Under the pieces are notes generated by a model, which had not been told where the DNA came from, ran no database searches, and saw only the letters and a list, made by a program, of their open reading frames with translations. This document shows, piece after piece, positions 35,013 to 46,295 of a DNA stretch of 64,000 nucleotides. The translations under genes were made by a program, and so were the position numbers. The number at the start of each line of letters is the position of its first letter. Position 1 is the first letter of the stretch. Source of the stretch: Conchocele bisecta (taxonomy: Eukaryota > Mollusca > Bivalvia > Lucinida > Thyasiridae); assembly GCA_029237695.1 (NCBI GenBank), contig CM055268.1:57559131-57623130 (forward strand), read 5' to 3'.

Positions 35013-36263
35013 AGGTACATGCCCACTCAGTAGGCACAACATGTTCTTTATATCAGAGATAACATCATTGAATTCCATATGTTGGTACAATTTGGGTAGT
35101 ATTTATCAGTCACGGTCCCTCGTTAGGCGGATAATGTCACAGGGCGAGAAAGATGTGCTCCGGCCCGGGGCCCGAACCCGGGACCTCTGGTTTACCGACT
35201 GAGCTAGCCGGGCACGAATACACATATTTTCCCCATTGTGAGTTACGTACAGTGACAATCATACTTTATAATCTGTTGAAAATATTATTTTTTCAGGTGA
35301 CGCATTTAATTAGTATAAATAATTAAAAAATATCAGGCCTCATTTGCATGATAGTTTTCCGCGTTTTGGTAATATAGCGGTAAACGCATGTTTATGGTCG
35401 GACGGGTGTTATTAACGCGATGAGAACGTGCGCGTACATATTCCAAATATGGGCTTGATTGTTATGATCATGTGATAAATATGCACCAATGAGGTGAGGT
35501 TACGTTTATGACGTATTGGCGGGAATCAAGTGTGAAAATCAGTTTCTAGCGACCTCTCGACAGAGAAACACCAAATTTTTCAAATGTATACATGTACATG
35601 TATGTGTTTTCCAAATTTTACATAATGTAGGATGTAAATCCGTTTTATTCGTTGGAGACTTAACACAATGAGAATCTAAAGGTTTTGCTTGAAAATTATG
35701 TGGATGAATATGGATCAACATGGGCCCTGATCAGACTGCGCAGATGAGCAGGTGGATCTGGGAATATGCTGATGGCATACGGTATTTAAGGGTAGGGCAA
35801 CTATGTCACTGTATTATGAATCAGATAATGTTTGATTAGAAGGTTACATGTTGAAAGTACAGCTGATGGGCTATTATGCGGAATGTACGCATAGGGTAAT
35901 TATGTTTCATATTGTATGTGTCGTTACATGTATAATTGTGTGGACCCATGCTTTCTAGATATTTTGTCCCAACGGGTTTTTATTGCTAGTTTTACCACAG
36001 GGTCCTAATAAAGACAGCGTCCATGATACACCTGGGTTCGCTAACCGGCAAATTAGTGTTGTGTTGATAATTAGTCGGAACATAGAATATGAAAATAACC
36101 TGATACCAACGCGTGTCACTATCAGTAAAATAAATATTACTAAATGATTATATCTGTATAGAGGCCACTCGTAATCCTTAGAGCTGTTGGAATTGTGACA
36201 CAATTATACACTTATTTAATTCCTATAAAGAACATTTTGTGCCTACTGAGTGGGCATGTACCT
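35013..36263. mobile_element. TTAA-flanked (piggyBac-like) non-autonomous element, 1.25 kb
   Basis: The termini AGGTACATGCCCACTCAGTA and its complement lie between TTAA at 35009-35012 and TTAA at 36264-36267. The flanking interspersed repeat resumes across the element, which supports a clean insertion. TTAA target sites are characteristic of the piggyBac superfamily. No transposase is present, and a SINE is nested at about 35100-35213. Confidence 0.75.
35100..35213 (-). mobile_element. tRNA-derived SINE
   Basis: On the minus strand it starts GTGCCCGGCTAGCTCAGTCG (A box), then CCCGGGTTCGGGCCCCGGG (B box) within 45 bp, and a tail CTTTCTCGCCCTGTGACATT. The A-B spacing is too short for a functional tRNA and there is no anticodon arm. 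Confidence 0.65.
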
Positions 36264-36511
36264 TTAACATTCCTATATAGTTTCACATTTTTTAAGTTAC
36301 CGGCGACACAAGTTAGAAATCAGCAATTTTCACTAAGTGAAGGGCCGTAACTCAGCCCGTACTCTATGAATCCGCATAAATCACAAGATACACAACTGTA
36401 CATGTTGATAAACATTCCTATAATGTTTCAATACTGTAACTCAAGTAGTTTTCCAGTTATGTGGGACGCGAGTTGAAATGACCATAACAGCGAATACTGG
36501 AGGAATCTAAC

Positions 36512-36679
36512 CTGGTGGACCCTGGATCAGGGAAAATCTCGACTTCAGGGCTTTATCTATAGCCTCCTTCTGTTTCTTATTGTTACGGTGCAAGGGTTTT
36601 ATCCTCCGTTCCATGACGGTGTCTGGAATATACCGGTCTCTCTCACCCAAGTTGTCTGCTTCCTGTCTATGCTCATTGT
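36512..36679 (-). CDS. Helicase exon ending in the split Walker A motif
   Basis: This 168-bp exon has acceptor catattgcag at its 36679 side and donor CCAG|GTTAGA at its 36512 side. It enters with two bases of a codon begun upstream and leaves with one base of glycine. The translation includes IKPLHRNNKKQKEAIDKALK (Q motif region, 'N..Q..A') and RFSLIQGPPG, the first half of the P-loop; exon 27786-27923 supplies TGKT. The Q residue and following LIQGPPG are standard for UPF1/HELZ2-like SF1 helicases. The 5' exons of the gene were not found; they may lie in or beyond the N gap at 37435. Confidence 0.9.
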
Positions 36680-37434
36680 CTGCAATATGTTAGTGGGGGA
36701 TTCAACACCACAGGATGAAAGAAAGTTTTGTCGTGTACACTTTGCAAACACTTTAAAGGCACTGTGTCTCAAATGTGGGTGTGACTGGAGAAATGGGGCT
36801 TATGGGAGTTGAGACCAGCATAGCCCTGATCAAATAGCACACCCCATGTAGCATGATAACCATCTATATTGCTTGGTCGAACTAACAGGTGATGGGAAAT
36901 AATAATCTGATAATCTCTCATTGCATAAATAATATACTATGGTTATATACCGTCATGTGATGTTTTTCCCGTCACCTGTGGTTCGAACTATAATGTTTCA
37001 TTGATGAAATAGCGAAAAGTGCAGCAGATCCTGATCAGGCTGTGCAAATGCACAGGCTGATCTGGATCTACACTGGTCACAAAATCCATAAGCCCCAATT
37101 ATCCAGTCACAGCCTCAAATGATGTCTCATATATTATATATGTTGGTTAAGAGTTAGAGGTTGCAAATGACCTACTAGTATATCAACCAAATTCAGTCCG
37201 GTTCACTGCTACAATATGAACGTCACATAGGACTGCCAATACAGTTTCAGACTATTGTCATAAAGATCATGTGTTCGAAAATTTAATTAAAAGAGCGACT
37301 GTCTAATAATGTGTAACATACAATATTAATGGTGTTATAATATTAAGGATATGGCACAAAAAATATACATGTTTCTTGCTCAAACGTAGTCTATCCGATC
37401 AGAAATTGTTAATATTGTTATTACAAAAGAAATC
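36680..37434. repeat. Two interspersed hairpin repeats (about 36775-36900 and 37000-37115)
   Basis: Both carry GACTGGAGAAATGGGGCTTATGG-like sequence or its complement; the second has the full GATCCTGATCAG…CTGATCTGGATC hairpin and GATCTACACTGGTCAC. No exon was recognised. Confidence 0.5.
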
Positions 37435-37934
37435 NNNNNNNNNNNNNNNNNNNNNNNNNNNNNNNNNNNNNNNNNNNNNNNNNNNNNNNNNNNNNNNNNN
37501 NNNNNNNNNNNNNNNNNNNNNNNNNNNNNNNNNNNNNNNNNNNNNNNNNNNNNNNNNNNNNNNNNNNNNNNNNNNNNNNNNNNNNNNNNNNNNNNNNNNN
37601 NNNNNNNNNNNNNNNNNNNNNNNNNNNNNNNNNNNNNNNNNNNNNNNNNNNNNNNNNNNNNNNNNNNNNNNNNNNNNNNNNNNNNNNNNNNNNNNNNNNN
37701 NNNNNNNNNNNNNNNNNNNNNNNNNNNNNNNNNNNNNNNNNNNNNNNNNNNNNNNNNNNNNNNNNNNNNNNNNNNNNNNNNNNNNNNNNNNNNNNNNNNN
37801 NNNNNNNNNNNNNNNNNNNNNNNNNNNNNNNNNNNNNNNNNNNNNNNNNNNNNNNNNNNNNNNNNNNNNNNNNNNNNNNNNNNNNNNNNNNNNNNNNNNN
37901 NNNNNNNNNNNNNNNNNNNNNNNNNNNNNNNNNN
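37435..37934. other. Assembly gap, 500 N
   Basis: A placeholder-length gap; the flanks do not overlap. Confidence 0.98.
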
Positions 37935-38224
37935 TTATTTGGAATTAATAAATCACTGAACTATTTCGGCAAGGGAGATAATCAATATCACGCGAACTAT
38001 TTTCATACGAGCCAAGCGGATTGTTCTGTTTATGATTAGTATATATAGTTTTAAGCTATCTCCTACTTTGTTATGTTATGGGTACTAATACGTGTTGTTT
38101 CAATAGCGTATCTCTGTAACGGTATCGTTGTAGATGGAGTTGCAAATAATTTAATAATTATTACGTTCAAATGGTTGCGTAATACTGATAGCACTTCTGT
38201 ATAACTTAGATTGTCATAAATGGC

Positions 38225-38312
38225 GCAATAGTCGTCAGGTTAAGGTCCCCGACTTCAATGATTTAATTATCGATTCCCCGAAGGTCGAGGGTTCAAACCT
38301 CGACATGGTATA
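38225..38312 (+). other. tRNA-like sequence (class II, Ser/Leu-like) or SINE head
   Basis: GGTTAAGG in a D-arm-like context, a variable-arm-like CCCCGAAGG, and a strong T-arm GTCGAGGGTTCAAACCTCGAC are present, but the acceptor stem does not pair and there is no clear anticodon stem. It is probably a pseudogene. Confidence 0.35.
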
Positions 38313-38419
38313 TATTTTTTTTCTCCATATATATTATTTTGTGATTTTAATATTTTCACAATTTTATTATTTTAATAAAAATACCTATAAATTGATAGAA
38401 ACTTAACAACAATGAAAGT

Positions 38420-38998
38420 GTCTGTCTTTAAGTAATATATACACAGATAGTTTGTTACTGTTTTTTTAAGTTTAAAAGTAATATATACACAGACAGTTTG
38501 TTACTGTTTTTTTTTAAGTTTGAGGTACTGTCTATACCATAATAGTATACGTTCCAAAATCTATTTTTTGGCTGTCACAATTAATTAATTTTCGGACAGC
38601 AAACATTTTTTTATGAATTTGAAATAATTATTGTCCTCCATCTGCTCACAACACTGTTCGAACTGCGCCTGTGGCTACCACAACCAGAATTCACTGGCCG
38701 CAAACACAGTAGCCATCGGCGTCTATTTATTAAATTATTATTTTTTATTTTATTTGAATTCCGCGTGAACGCTGCATTTTGTGTCAACACCATTTACAGA
38801 AAATATTGGTGATTTTCTAAACGAATATCGGAGAAATGCGGCTATATATTTTGTCAATTTTCAACACCATTTACGGAAAAAAATTACTGATTTTTTAAAA
38901 CAATATCGTCACAACTAAATACGGTGACAGAATTTTTGTCAACTTTTCAACACCATTTACGGAAAATATTACTGATTTTCTAAAAACAATATCGGCGA
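38420..38998. repeat. Short tandem duplications
   Basis: AAGTAATATATACACAGA units occur twice (38431, 38479), and CAACACCATTTACGGAAAAT units occur three times (38786, 38866, 38947). Confidence 0.7.
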
Positions 38999-40780
38999 AG
39001 GTGTACTGAACTACTCTTTATTTTAAATAACCAGCCGTCTAATAGATCTGTGTATAATCGAGAGTATATCGTTAATTGTCATGTTGTCTCCGACAGTGAG
39101 GTGTTGCGGCACACATCAAAACGACACGTCAATTTCAAAACATTGCCTAAGGGTCACAGCTGTGTGTAGTGTCATCAGATCAACACCTCGTCACACACAA
39201 CTACGCATTATCGATTTTTTTCCCCACACAAAGCGACGTGTATTTACAACTAGATCTGTGTAATGTGTCGGGTGTAGCCAAAGACCATACATAAGTTCGT
39301 AATTAGTCACAGATGTAGCCTTAACATTTAATCGATTTCCTTAAATTACAGATATTCCAGAGCAGACGTCATCGTAATTTGCCGTTATTTATTTCCAAAA
39401 TTAGCCATATATTCTGAAATGCGTTGAAAGTTGACAATAAAATTATGACCAGATCAGTACGTTAAATCGCTATCGACGACAACTGACGATCCGATGAGAG
39501 AGTAATACCGTTTACGCATATCCAATTGTTAAATACATCGTTATTTTGTTCGTAGTTTTTACCGAGAAATTCAAAACCGTTTCCAATTATTGGGGAAAAT
39601 AATATCATGATTAGCACACCGTTTCACTAAGCACGGCTACTCAGGGAATGGGATCACACGGTCTATTGTTTACACTGGATTAATGGCGGCCTCCATGAGG
39701 TCTCGGGTAAATCTTATTTTTAAATAATACGACTGTGGTTCTTCCTTTTAGTGATGACCATGTTCCGTTAACACTTATTTAGGAGAATTATTTATGTAGT
39801 TAGTCTGAACATTCTGCAAAGAAATTTGAATAGGACGGAATCGAGCGTTGTTTAAACTTAGTCCTGTTTCATATGCACAGGTCAAAATATGAACTGAAAT
39901 GGCGCTTTGTGTGACAGAAATCCGTACGCGGACGAATACAAAAAAAGATTTGTTAAATATCACATATAGCGAAACAGCGGTAGCATCTACTGTTTTAATA
40001 TAATAGCATACATATTGTAATTAATGTTTAATAGTGATATACTTATGAATAATATACGATACTATGGTTTATACTCCAGCACTATGTTTTAAGGCTGTGT
40101 GATTTGCCTCAATATAAGCTGGATTAAATTAATACTTATATTCATGCGCTTCATGAGAACATCAATACATTTAAAATATACAAATATTACTTAAAGGGGT
40201 ATCGATATGATACATTTTAATAATATAAATGTTGAAAATACACATTACAATCGCTTACAACATAAGTTATTGATCGAAAATAGTCACTGCATCGTGACCT
40301 ATTTGACCGCATTACCTATTGCGCGGCTACCTCATCATACCCCTGTTTACATAGGTAACCGGGGGTATAGTGAGGTATATGCTCGCTAATACAATGTTTG
40401 CGTAATGTCTGCTCTCAGTAAAAGATAATTATCAACATTTTAGACTCAATTCCTATAAAGGCATTGTAAAGGTAAAACGGGTGTAAATTATATATTATTA
40501 GCAAATGGGGCTCGTTCGCACCTCCCCCCCCCCCTCACGTCGCTGGCGACGCCTATGACATTGCATTACATAAACGTTATGAAGAAGTAGTAGACAATTT
40601 GTGTTTGAAGCGTTCAACTTTGTGGAGAGTGATTTTTGCTAATATACATTTTATTAGGTCAGTTTATTATAATTTATTGTCCGATATTATAGAATTGTCT
40701 CTCAATAACAATTTCAGCTCGCATCGAAAGGATTTGTGAGAACTGGTCATGAACCCTGCGCATTTTGAAATGCTATCCAT
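38999..40780. other. No recognisable content
   Basis: Short open frames only, with no domain, splice-supported exon or named repeat. A C homopolymer lies near 40527. Confidence 0.4.
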
Positions 40781-40982
40781 CACAGGTGATTCTAGCATGT
40801 CTTGGATGGTCAATTATTGTTTGTTTATAGATGAAACACCCCTTTCTAAACAATGTACAAAACAGTTCAAATTCGACAGGGTCTGAAGATTATGTAATTA
40901 TGATTATAACATTGTTTAGATATGTGTTTCATGTATATACAAACAATAATTGACCATCCAAGACACGCTAGAATCACCTGTG
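40781..40982. mobile_element. Palindromic MITE with 8-bp TSD CTATCCAT
   Basis: The arms CACAGGTGATTCTAGCATGT / complement and TTGGATGGTCAATTATTGTT / complement extend over about 60 bp each. CTATCCAT flanks both sides (40773-40780 and 40983-40990). An 8-bp duplication fits the hAT superfamily. Confidence 0.85.
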
Positions 40983-40990
40983 CTATCCAT

Positions 40991-42570
40991 GCTATCTATA
41001 TTCATAATTGTTGTTGTTATTGTACCGCATTTCTGGAAAACCACACAGAAAGTAGGTCAGTAGGACACATGTTTCGACCAAGAAACAGGGGACCGTTTCA
41101 CTAAACTTCGTACTACTAGAATGTTCGTAAGTGCAAATTTAGGATCGTCTGGAAATTTCAAATAATGGATTTACATTCATTGAACATAGATGGTAGCGTG
41201 CTCGGTAAATGCATTCGACCTGCGTTCCTTTTTTTCACTTTTTTTATTCATATTTGAGTCAACGTTTTCCCACATTGTATATGTATTATATATATATTGG
41301 GGGTCCTTGTGACGTATGTACTGTCTTTACTGCGTCACAGAGCACGCAGTCAGATCGGGGCGTACGGTGTTCACAAATAATTTACTAAATACATCTTATA
41401 TATCTATCAACGTCAAACAAACCCGGGGTTTAGACAATTGTAAAATTGTCGCCTGTAGGTATTTCATAGAAAAAACAGTACGAAGGGGGAGGTAGGGGTG
41501 GGGGTTGGTGAGACTTCCGGGCGTCAAATATACACATCCTCGGCGTTATTGGCCTCCTAATGTTCGGCCCCTGAAAATGTTTGGCTGGCTAAAGCCACCC
41601 CGCACGTAACCACTACGCTACACGCATAATACACTATATATATATATGTCTTGGTCACAGGTCGATATAGGTGCACGTATCTATAACAATGTATATATGT
41701 TATATAAAATTATATACTGAAATCACAGGTGCATTGTTATCGATTAATTTTGACTTGATAATGCTTGCATGGAGGGAATGACGTATATTCATTGATTCAG
41801 AATATGCCTGAATGTTGTTTGAATATATTCAAGGCTAATAATATTGGTCACATGCTTGCTACATTGTCCTGCTATATAATGTCAGTTTTGCACTTTTTAA
41901 ACACCTGCTTTACCTATCATGGTTCAATATGGAATCTCCTGTGACCTTTGACCTTGCCCTTGCTATCGGAAACAAACAGTTCTCCGGTATAAAAAAAATA
42001 GCCCGGGCGTTTTGAGGTCACAGATACAGTTTGTCTGAAAATGTTGATCCATTACTGCCACTCGAGAAACATGTTTGGGTTCTTTACTTCCAGTTTTCAG
42101 CATATTTGTAGGATATAAAAGAAAACACTGCATCTTTTGGTCACTTGGTGTAAACACGGATGCAGTGGCCATATAACGTAAACAATATCGGGGGACATGA
42201 CGAGGATGAGTTTGTATATGTTATCTCCCTTGAGATAGCATATTGCGTCACGCAAATTTTCTGTGTGGGGGTGGGCAGCCATTGATCGTGCTACGCCTAA
42301 ACGACGAGTTTGTTTAGAAAGGTTACCGCGCTGATACAACGATACATACATACATTCAGATAACCAGAAACTTCTGTCTGTAATGCAGGGCGACTTGCAG
42401 TCAGAACACAAAGGCATCAAGTTTCTGTCAATTCTTCCTGCGCCCGCTTGCGCCGGGAGTTATTAATTATTTTTTTTAGCTTATATTTAACGGCGGCACT
42501 GGCTCTAGGACCTTGCATGCCGTCTCCCAAGAATGGGAGAAAGAACGGAGGTAGAGATTTTTGAGAGAAA
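40991..42570. other. No recognisable gene
   Basis: A 107-codon minus-strand frame at 42097-42420 overlaps a CAAGGGAGATAA repeat; its protein shows no domain I know. Nothing else is supportable. Confidence 0.35.
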
Positions 42571-42574
42571 CCGG

Positions 42575-42752
42575 TAATTCGTATTTACAGAGCAACTACG
42601 AATTATTGGTACCCATTTACAGCTGGGTGAACTGGAGCAGTGTGGATAAAGTGTCTTGCTCAAGGACACAACGCACGCCGCTAGTCAGGCTCGAACCCAC
42701 GACCCTTGGATCAGTAGTCCGACACACTAACCATTACGCCACGGCGCTCCAC
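42575..42752 (-). mobile_element. tRNA-derived SINE with conserved central domain
   Basis: On the minus strand: GAGCGCCGTGGCGTAATGGT (A box), GTGGGTTCGAGCC (B box), then CCTTGAGCAAGACACTTTAT and CCAGCTGTAAATGGGTACC. The central block resembles the conserved domain shared among animal SINE superfamilies (MetaSINE-like). The exact family was not determined. Confidence 0.7.
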
Positions 42753-42906
42753 TTGCCCTGAAAAATATAAATCTCACATACCAACACCATGTCAGCGACA
42801 TTTTTCTATTTTCTTGATATTAACGTAATTATGCTACTCTCCTTTAATGTCACCGTCTGTTATTTATATTAATTACCAGTCGTAATTACGGATTACATTG
42901 GATTAA

Positions 42907-43350
42907 AGGTACATGCCCACTCAGTAGGCATAACATATTCTTTATATCAGATACATCATCTGAGATATTTTATGTCAAAATAAACATTAATTCATCATTA
43001 CCCCACGTATTGATTGGCAGTGTTATATATTTGATATCCGACGAAAATTCACATACTGAAATCAGGGGCGATAACCGTGTTTCCTTAAAATGTTAATGGA
43101 CATTATTTTTATTATCTGTATTTATTCTTTGATGAGCAATTATCATACTATATAATGTGTTGAAAATATTTTTTCTGGTGACGCATTTAATTAGTATAAC
43201 TAATAAAAATAATACCATGCCTCATTTGCATATGAAAAAAGCCTGATACCACCGCGCGTCACTATCAGTAAAATAAATATTACTAAATGATTATAATATA
43301 TATGTATAGCGGGCACTCGTATTTTGTGCCTACTGAGTGGGCATGTACCT
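42907..43350. mobile_element. TTAA-flanked (piggyBac-like) MITE, 444 bp
   Basis: AGGTACATGCCCACTCAGTA and its complement terminate the element, with TTAA at 42903-42906 and 43351-43354. It is a short relative of 35013-36263. Confidence 0.8.
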
Positions 43351-43684
43351 TTAAACCATATATTCGTTTGGTGTTGTATTACTGTTTAATGTTAGTGTAC
43401 AGCTTGACACATAAGAACAATAGCCATTTGGTTTACATTAGAAATAATTTATACCCGATTACAACTGTAATTATTGTTGTTAATTATTTGCTGAATTTAG
43501 CCATGCATATATTGGGTGTATGTGTCGCCTAGAGCAGACCGTGTGCGAGGGTAACACCGCCGGATTGCCACGCTGACGACCCGGATTCGATTCGGGGTTC
43601 AATTCCAGGGTGTCAGTATTTCTCAGATACTTAGTATTTCCTGCACTAACTTTACTAGTCAGTTCGGATGGGGACTTTAAACGA

Positions 43685-44805
43685 AAGGGCCATGATGGCC
43701 CTAATTCGCTCACCTGACTCCATGAACACCAGACGAGAATGTGACATTGAGTTCATATGTGTTTTAACAAAAATTGTGCTATTTTTAGGTGGCGGTCACC
43801 TTGGATTAAGCGATGATTCTCATTTTACCAAATCTGAAAATGCTTCACCCAAGGATCTTAGCTTACTATGAAGTTTGGCCAGCATCGGTCAGCATCGGCC
43901 ATGTGGTTCCTGAGAAAAATACGTTCAAAATCTCGAATAAATGGACCTTTTGGCGGCCATCATGGAAGACATAATCATCCGATTCCGACAAATATTGCAC
44001 CAGAGCAATCGCCTCATCGATACCTTAAATTTTATATATGACATGCGCATTTGTGACCCCGGGGTCACCATTTTCACAATTTGGAAAGGGCATTGTACAT
44101 CGATCATTCCTACCAAGTTTCGTCGAAATCCGGCAAGCCGTTCATGAGAAAAAGATTTTTTAAGAATTAATGCTATTTTTAGACGGCGGCCATCTTGGAT
44201 TAGCGATGACCTCCATCTTAACAAATATGAGAAGGCTTCACCCATGGACCATAACTTTTAAGTTTGGCTGCCATGGGCCAAGCGGTTCATGTGAAGAAGA
44301 ATTTTGAAATCTCTAATAAAAGAAAGACCTTTTGATCTTTCGGCGGCCATCTTGGATGATATTACCATCCGATCTCGACAAAATATGTACCAGAGTGAAC
44401 GCCTCGTTGATACCTTCAATTTGATATATGACTTGACCATATTCGGTCAAAAATAAAATTTGACCCCAATTTGACCCCACAGGTCACGCCCATTTTTGAC
44501 CATGGGATCACAATTTTAACAACTTTGAAGGAACACTGTACATCGATCATTCCTACCAAGTTTTGTCGAAATCCGGTTGGCGGTTCTTGAGAAGAATATT
44601 GTTGAAGAATTTGTGCTATTTTTAGACGGCGGCCATCTTGGATTACGTAATAACGTCATTTTAACAATTTGTTAATCCCCCTACCTGATCATGAAGTTTG
44701 GTGACTATAGGCCCAATGGTTACCGAGGAGAAGACGTTTGAAAATGTTCCCGGACGACGGACGACGACGGACGACGACGGACACATTGCTCAGGTGAGCT
44801 AAAAA
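43685..44805. repeat. Interspersed element, GAGGGCCATGATGGCCCT… to …CTCAGGTGAGCTAAAAA
   Basis: It opens with AGGGCCATGATGGCCCTAAT and TCGCTCACCTGA and closes with CGGACGACGG repeats, CATTGCTCAGGTGAGCT. Inside, GGCGGCCATCTTGGATTAGC and CATTCCTACCAAGTTTCGTC recur several times. A second copy begins at 63012. Confidence 0.65.
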
Positions 44806-45497
44806 GGCGGCCAAGTGTATCCGATTAAAAGGACAGTCTGGGCACGTTAAATGATCAGAAGGTACTATTATAATAACAGCTGAGCATCATGGGGCCGGTT
44901 TCCTCTGTATCCACCTCCTTCCTGTCTCTCCATCTTGGGAGACGACTAAGCAATTATTGCTTACCAGAGAAATCAGCAGAAAAATCCAAATGTGTGGTGT
45001 TTGAGCGAACCTGCATATACGCCATTTTACCCAACTCTATTTTTTAAAAATATACATCTTCACTCTGTGAAGATGTCTATGGCGGTTCAACATGGGGATT
45101 TGTTTTCTAATTTCAGAAATAGTGGACCAATTTTCAAAATTTAACTTGTTTTTCTGAATCCTCTCTTTGCTCCTCTGCCTCATTTTCCCCCATGCTAAAT
45201 TCCCATAGGCAAATAAATTTTTCGTATTAAAATAAATATTGGACCAATTTCACGAAATAAAAGGCAGGCTCATTTTTATTTTTAAATTTTGCTAACATTT
45301 AAAATTTTCGGAAAAGAAATATTGTTTTTGCATTGTTTATATAGCCGTAACATTTGGGCAGGTTTCGTGAAACAGACATAATGTATTATGTCTCGGTGAG
45401 GGTTGGTATGGGCGGTGAACTCCGAGTACAACTACAAATGTAACTAATTAACTGGATGATATCCAACATATTATAAGTTATTGTGATTCTACACAGG
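44806..45497. other. Intergenic or intronic, minor repeats
   Basis: CCCCATGCTAAATTCCCATA near 45190 resembles the interior end of the TIR at about 3055. Otherwise nothing was recognised. Confidence 0.35.
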
Positions 45498-45577
45498 CTA
45501 TATGGTGTAATATTGCCCGTCTGGAGGTTATCGCCTCGGGTGAACATACCTTCAGACGGGCAATATTACACTATATA
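45498..45577. repeat. Hairpin directly abutting the E2 terminus
   Basis: TGTAATATTGCCCGTCTG is inverted as CAGACGGGCAATATTACA, ending one TATATA before the first base of E2. Confidence 0.7.
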
Positions 45578-46295
45578 AGTAGTGTGTAGGGTGGGAGTAC
45601 GTTTATCCCCGGCGTACGGCGTATGGAGGAGGGAGGAAATACAATGTAAACGTATGGGGATCGATTATTCGATAACTCGAATATCTAGGGTATGCGAGAG
45701 TTATCGTTCTTGATCCTGTGAGGTAATATGACTTCCCTTACCGTTACCGATTTCTGCGAAAAGGGGTCTTATGATCGTTGAGAGTTATCGATGTATACCT
45801 CGAAATATACACGTACGTATTCGTCGGTAATTGTCCGTCCGTCCGTCCGTCCGTCCGTGTGGACGTTCGTCCGTCAGTCCGATCGCTCGATATTAGCGAG
45901 AAGGGACAGACCAAAATGGCGGACGAGTTCCTATTAATTGGCGATTGATCATCATTATCGACTGGCCAACAGCGTAGACCAAAAATGACGGACGTTCAGC
46001 GCGTTCCCCCTTCGAACATTCATACACCGCTAGTACGAGCTATTAACGGTACTCTATTAACGAACATTCAAACACCGCTAGTACGAGCTATTAACGGCAC
46101 TCTATTAATATGTTATGGAATAGTGTAGACCCTGATCAGATTGCGTAAATGTTCCATTTGTACACTGATCGATTTCGTAATTCTTTTTTCAAAGAAAAAC
46201 GAAGTCGTCCCAAGGTAATATAATGATCGTACATATCGTATTCGAAACATAGGCTGACAATGGAATCGAATTTGACGGGGGTTAAGCCGGCCGAT

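Noticed and set aside
35155..35213. Possible functional tRNA gene
   Set aside because: A and B boxes are present but too close together, with no anticodon arm; it fits a SINE head.
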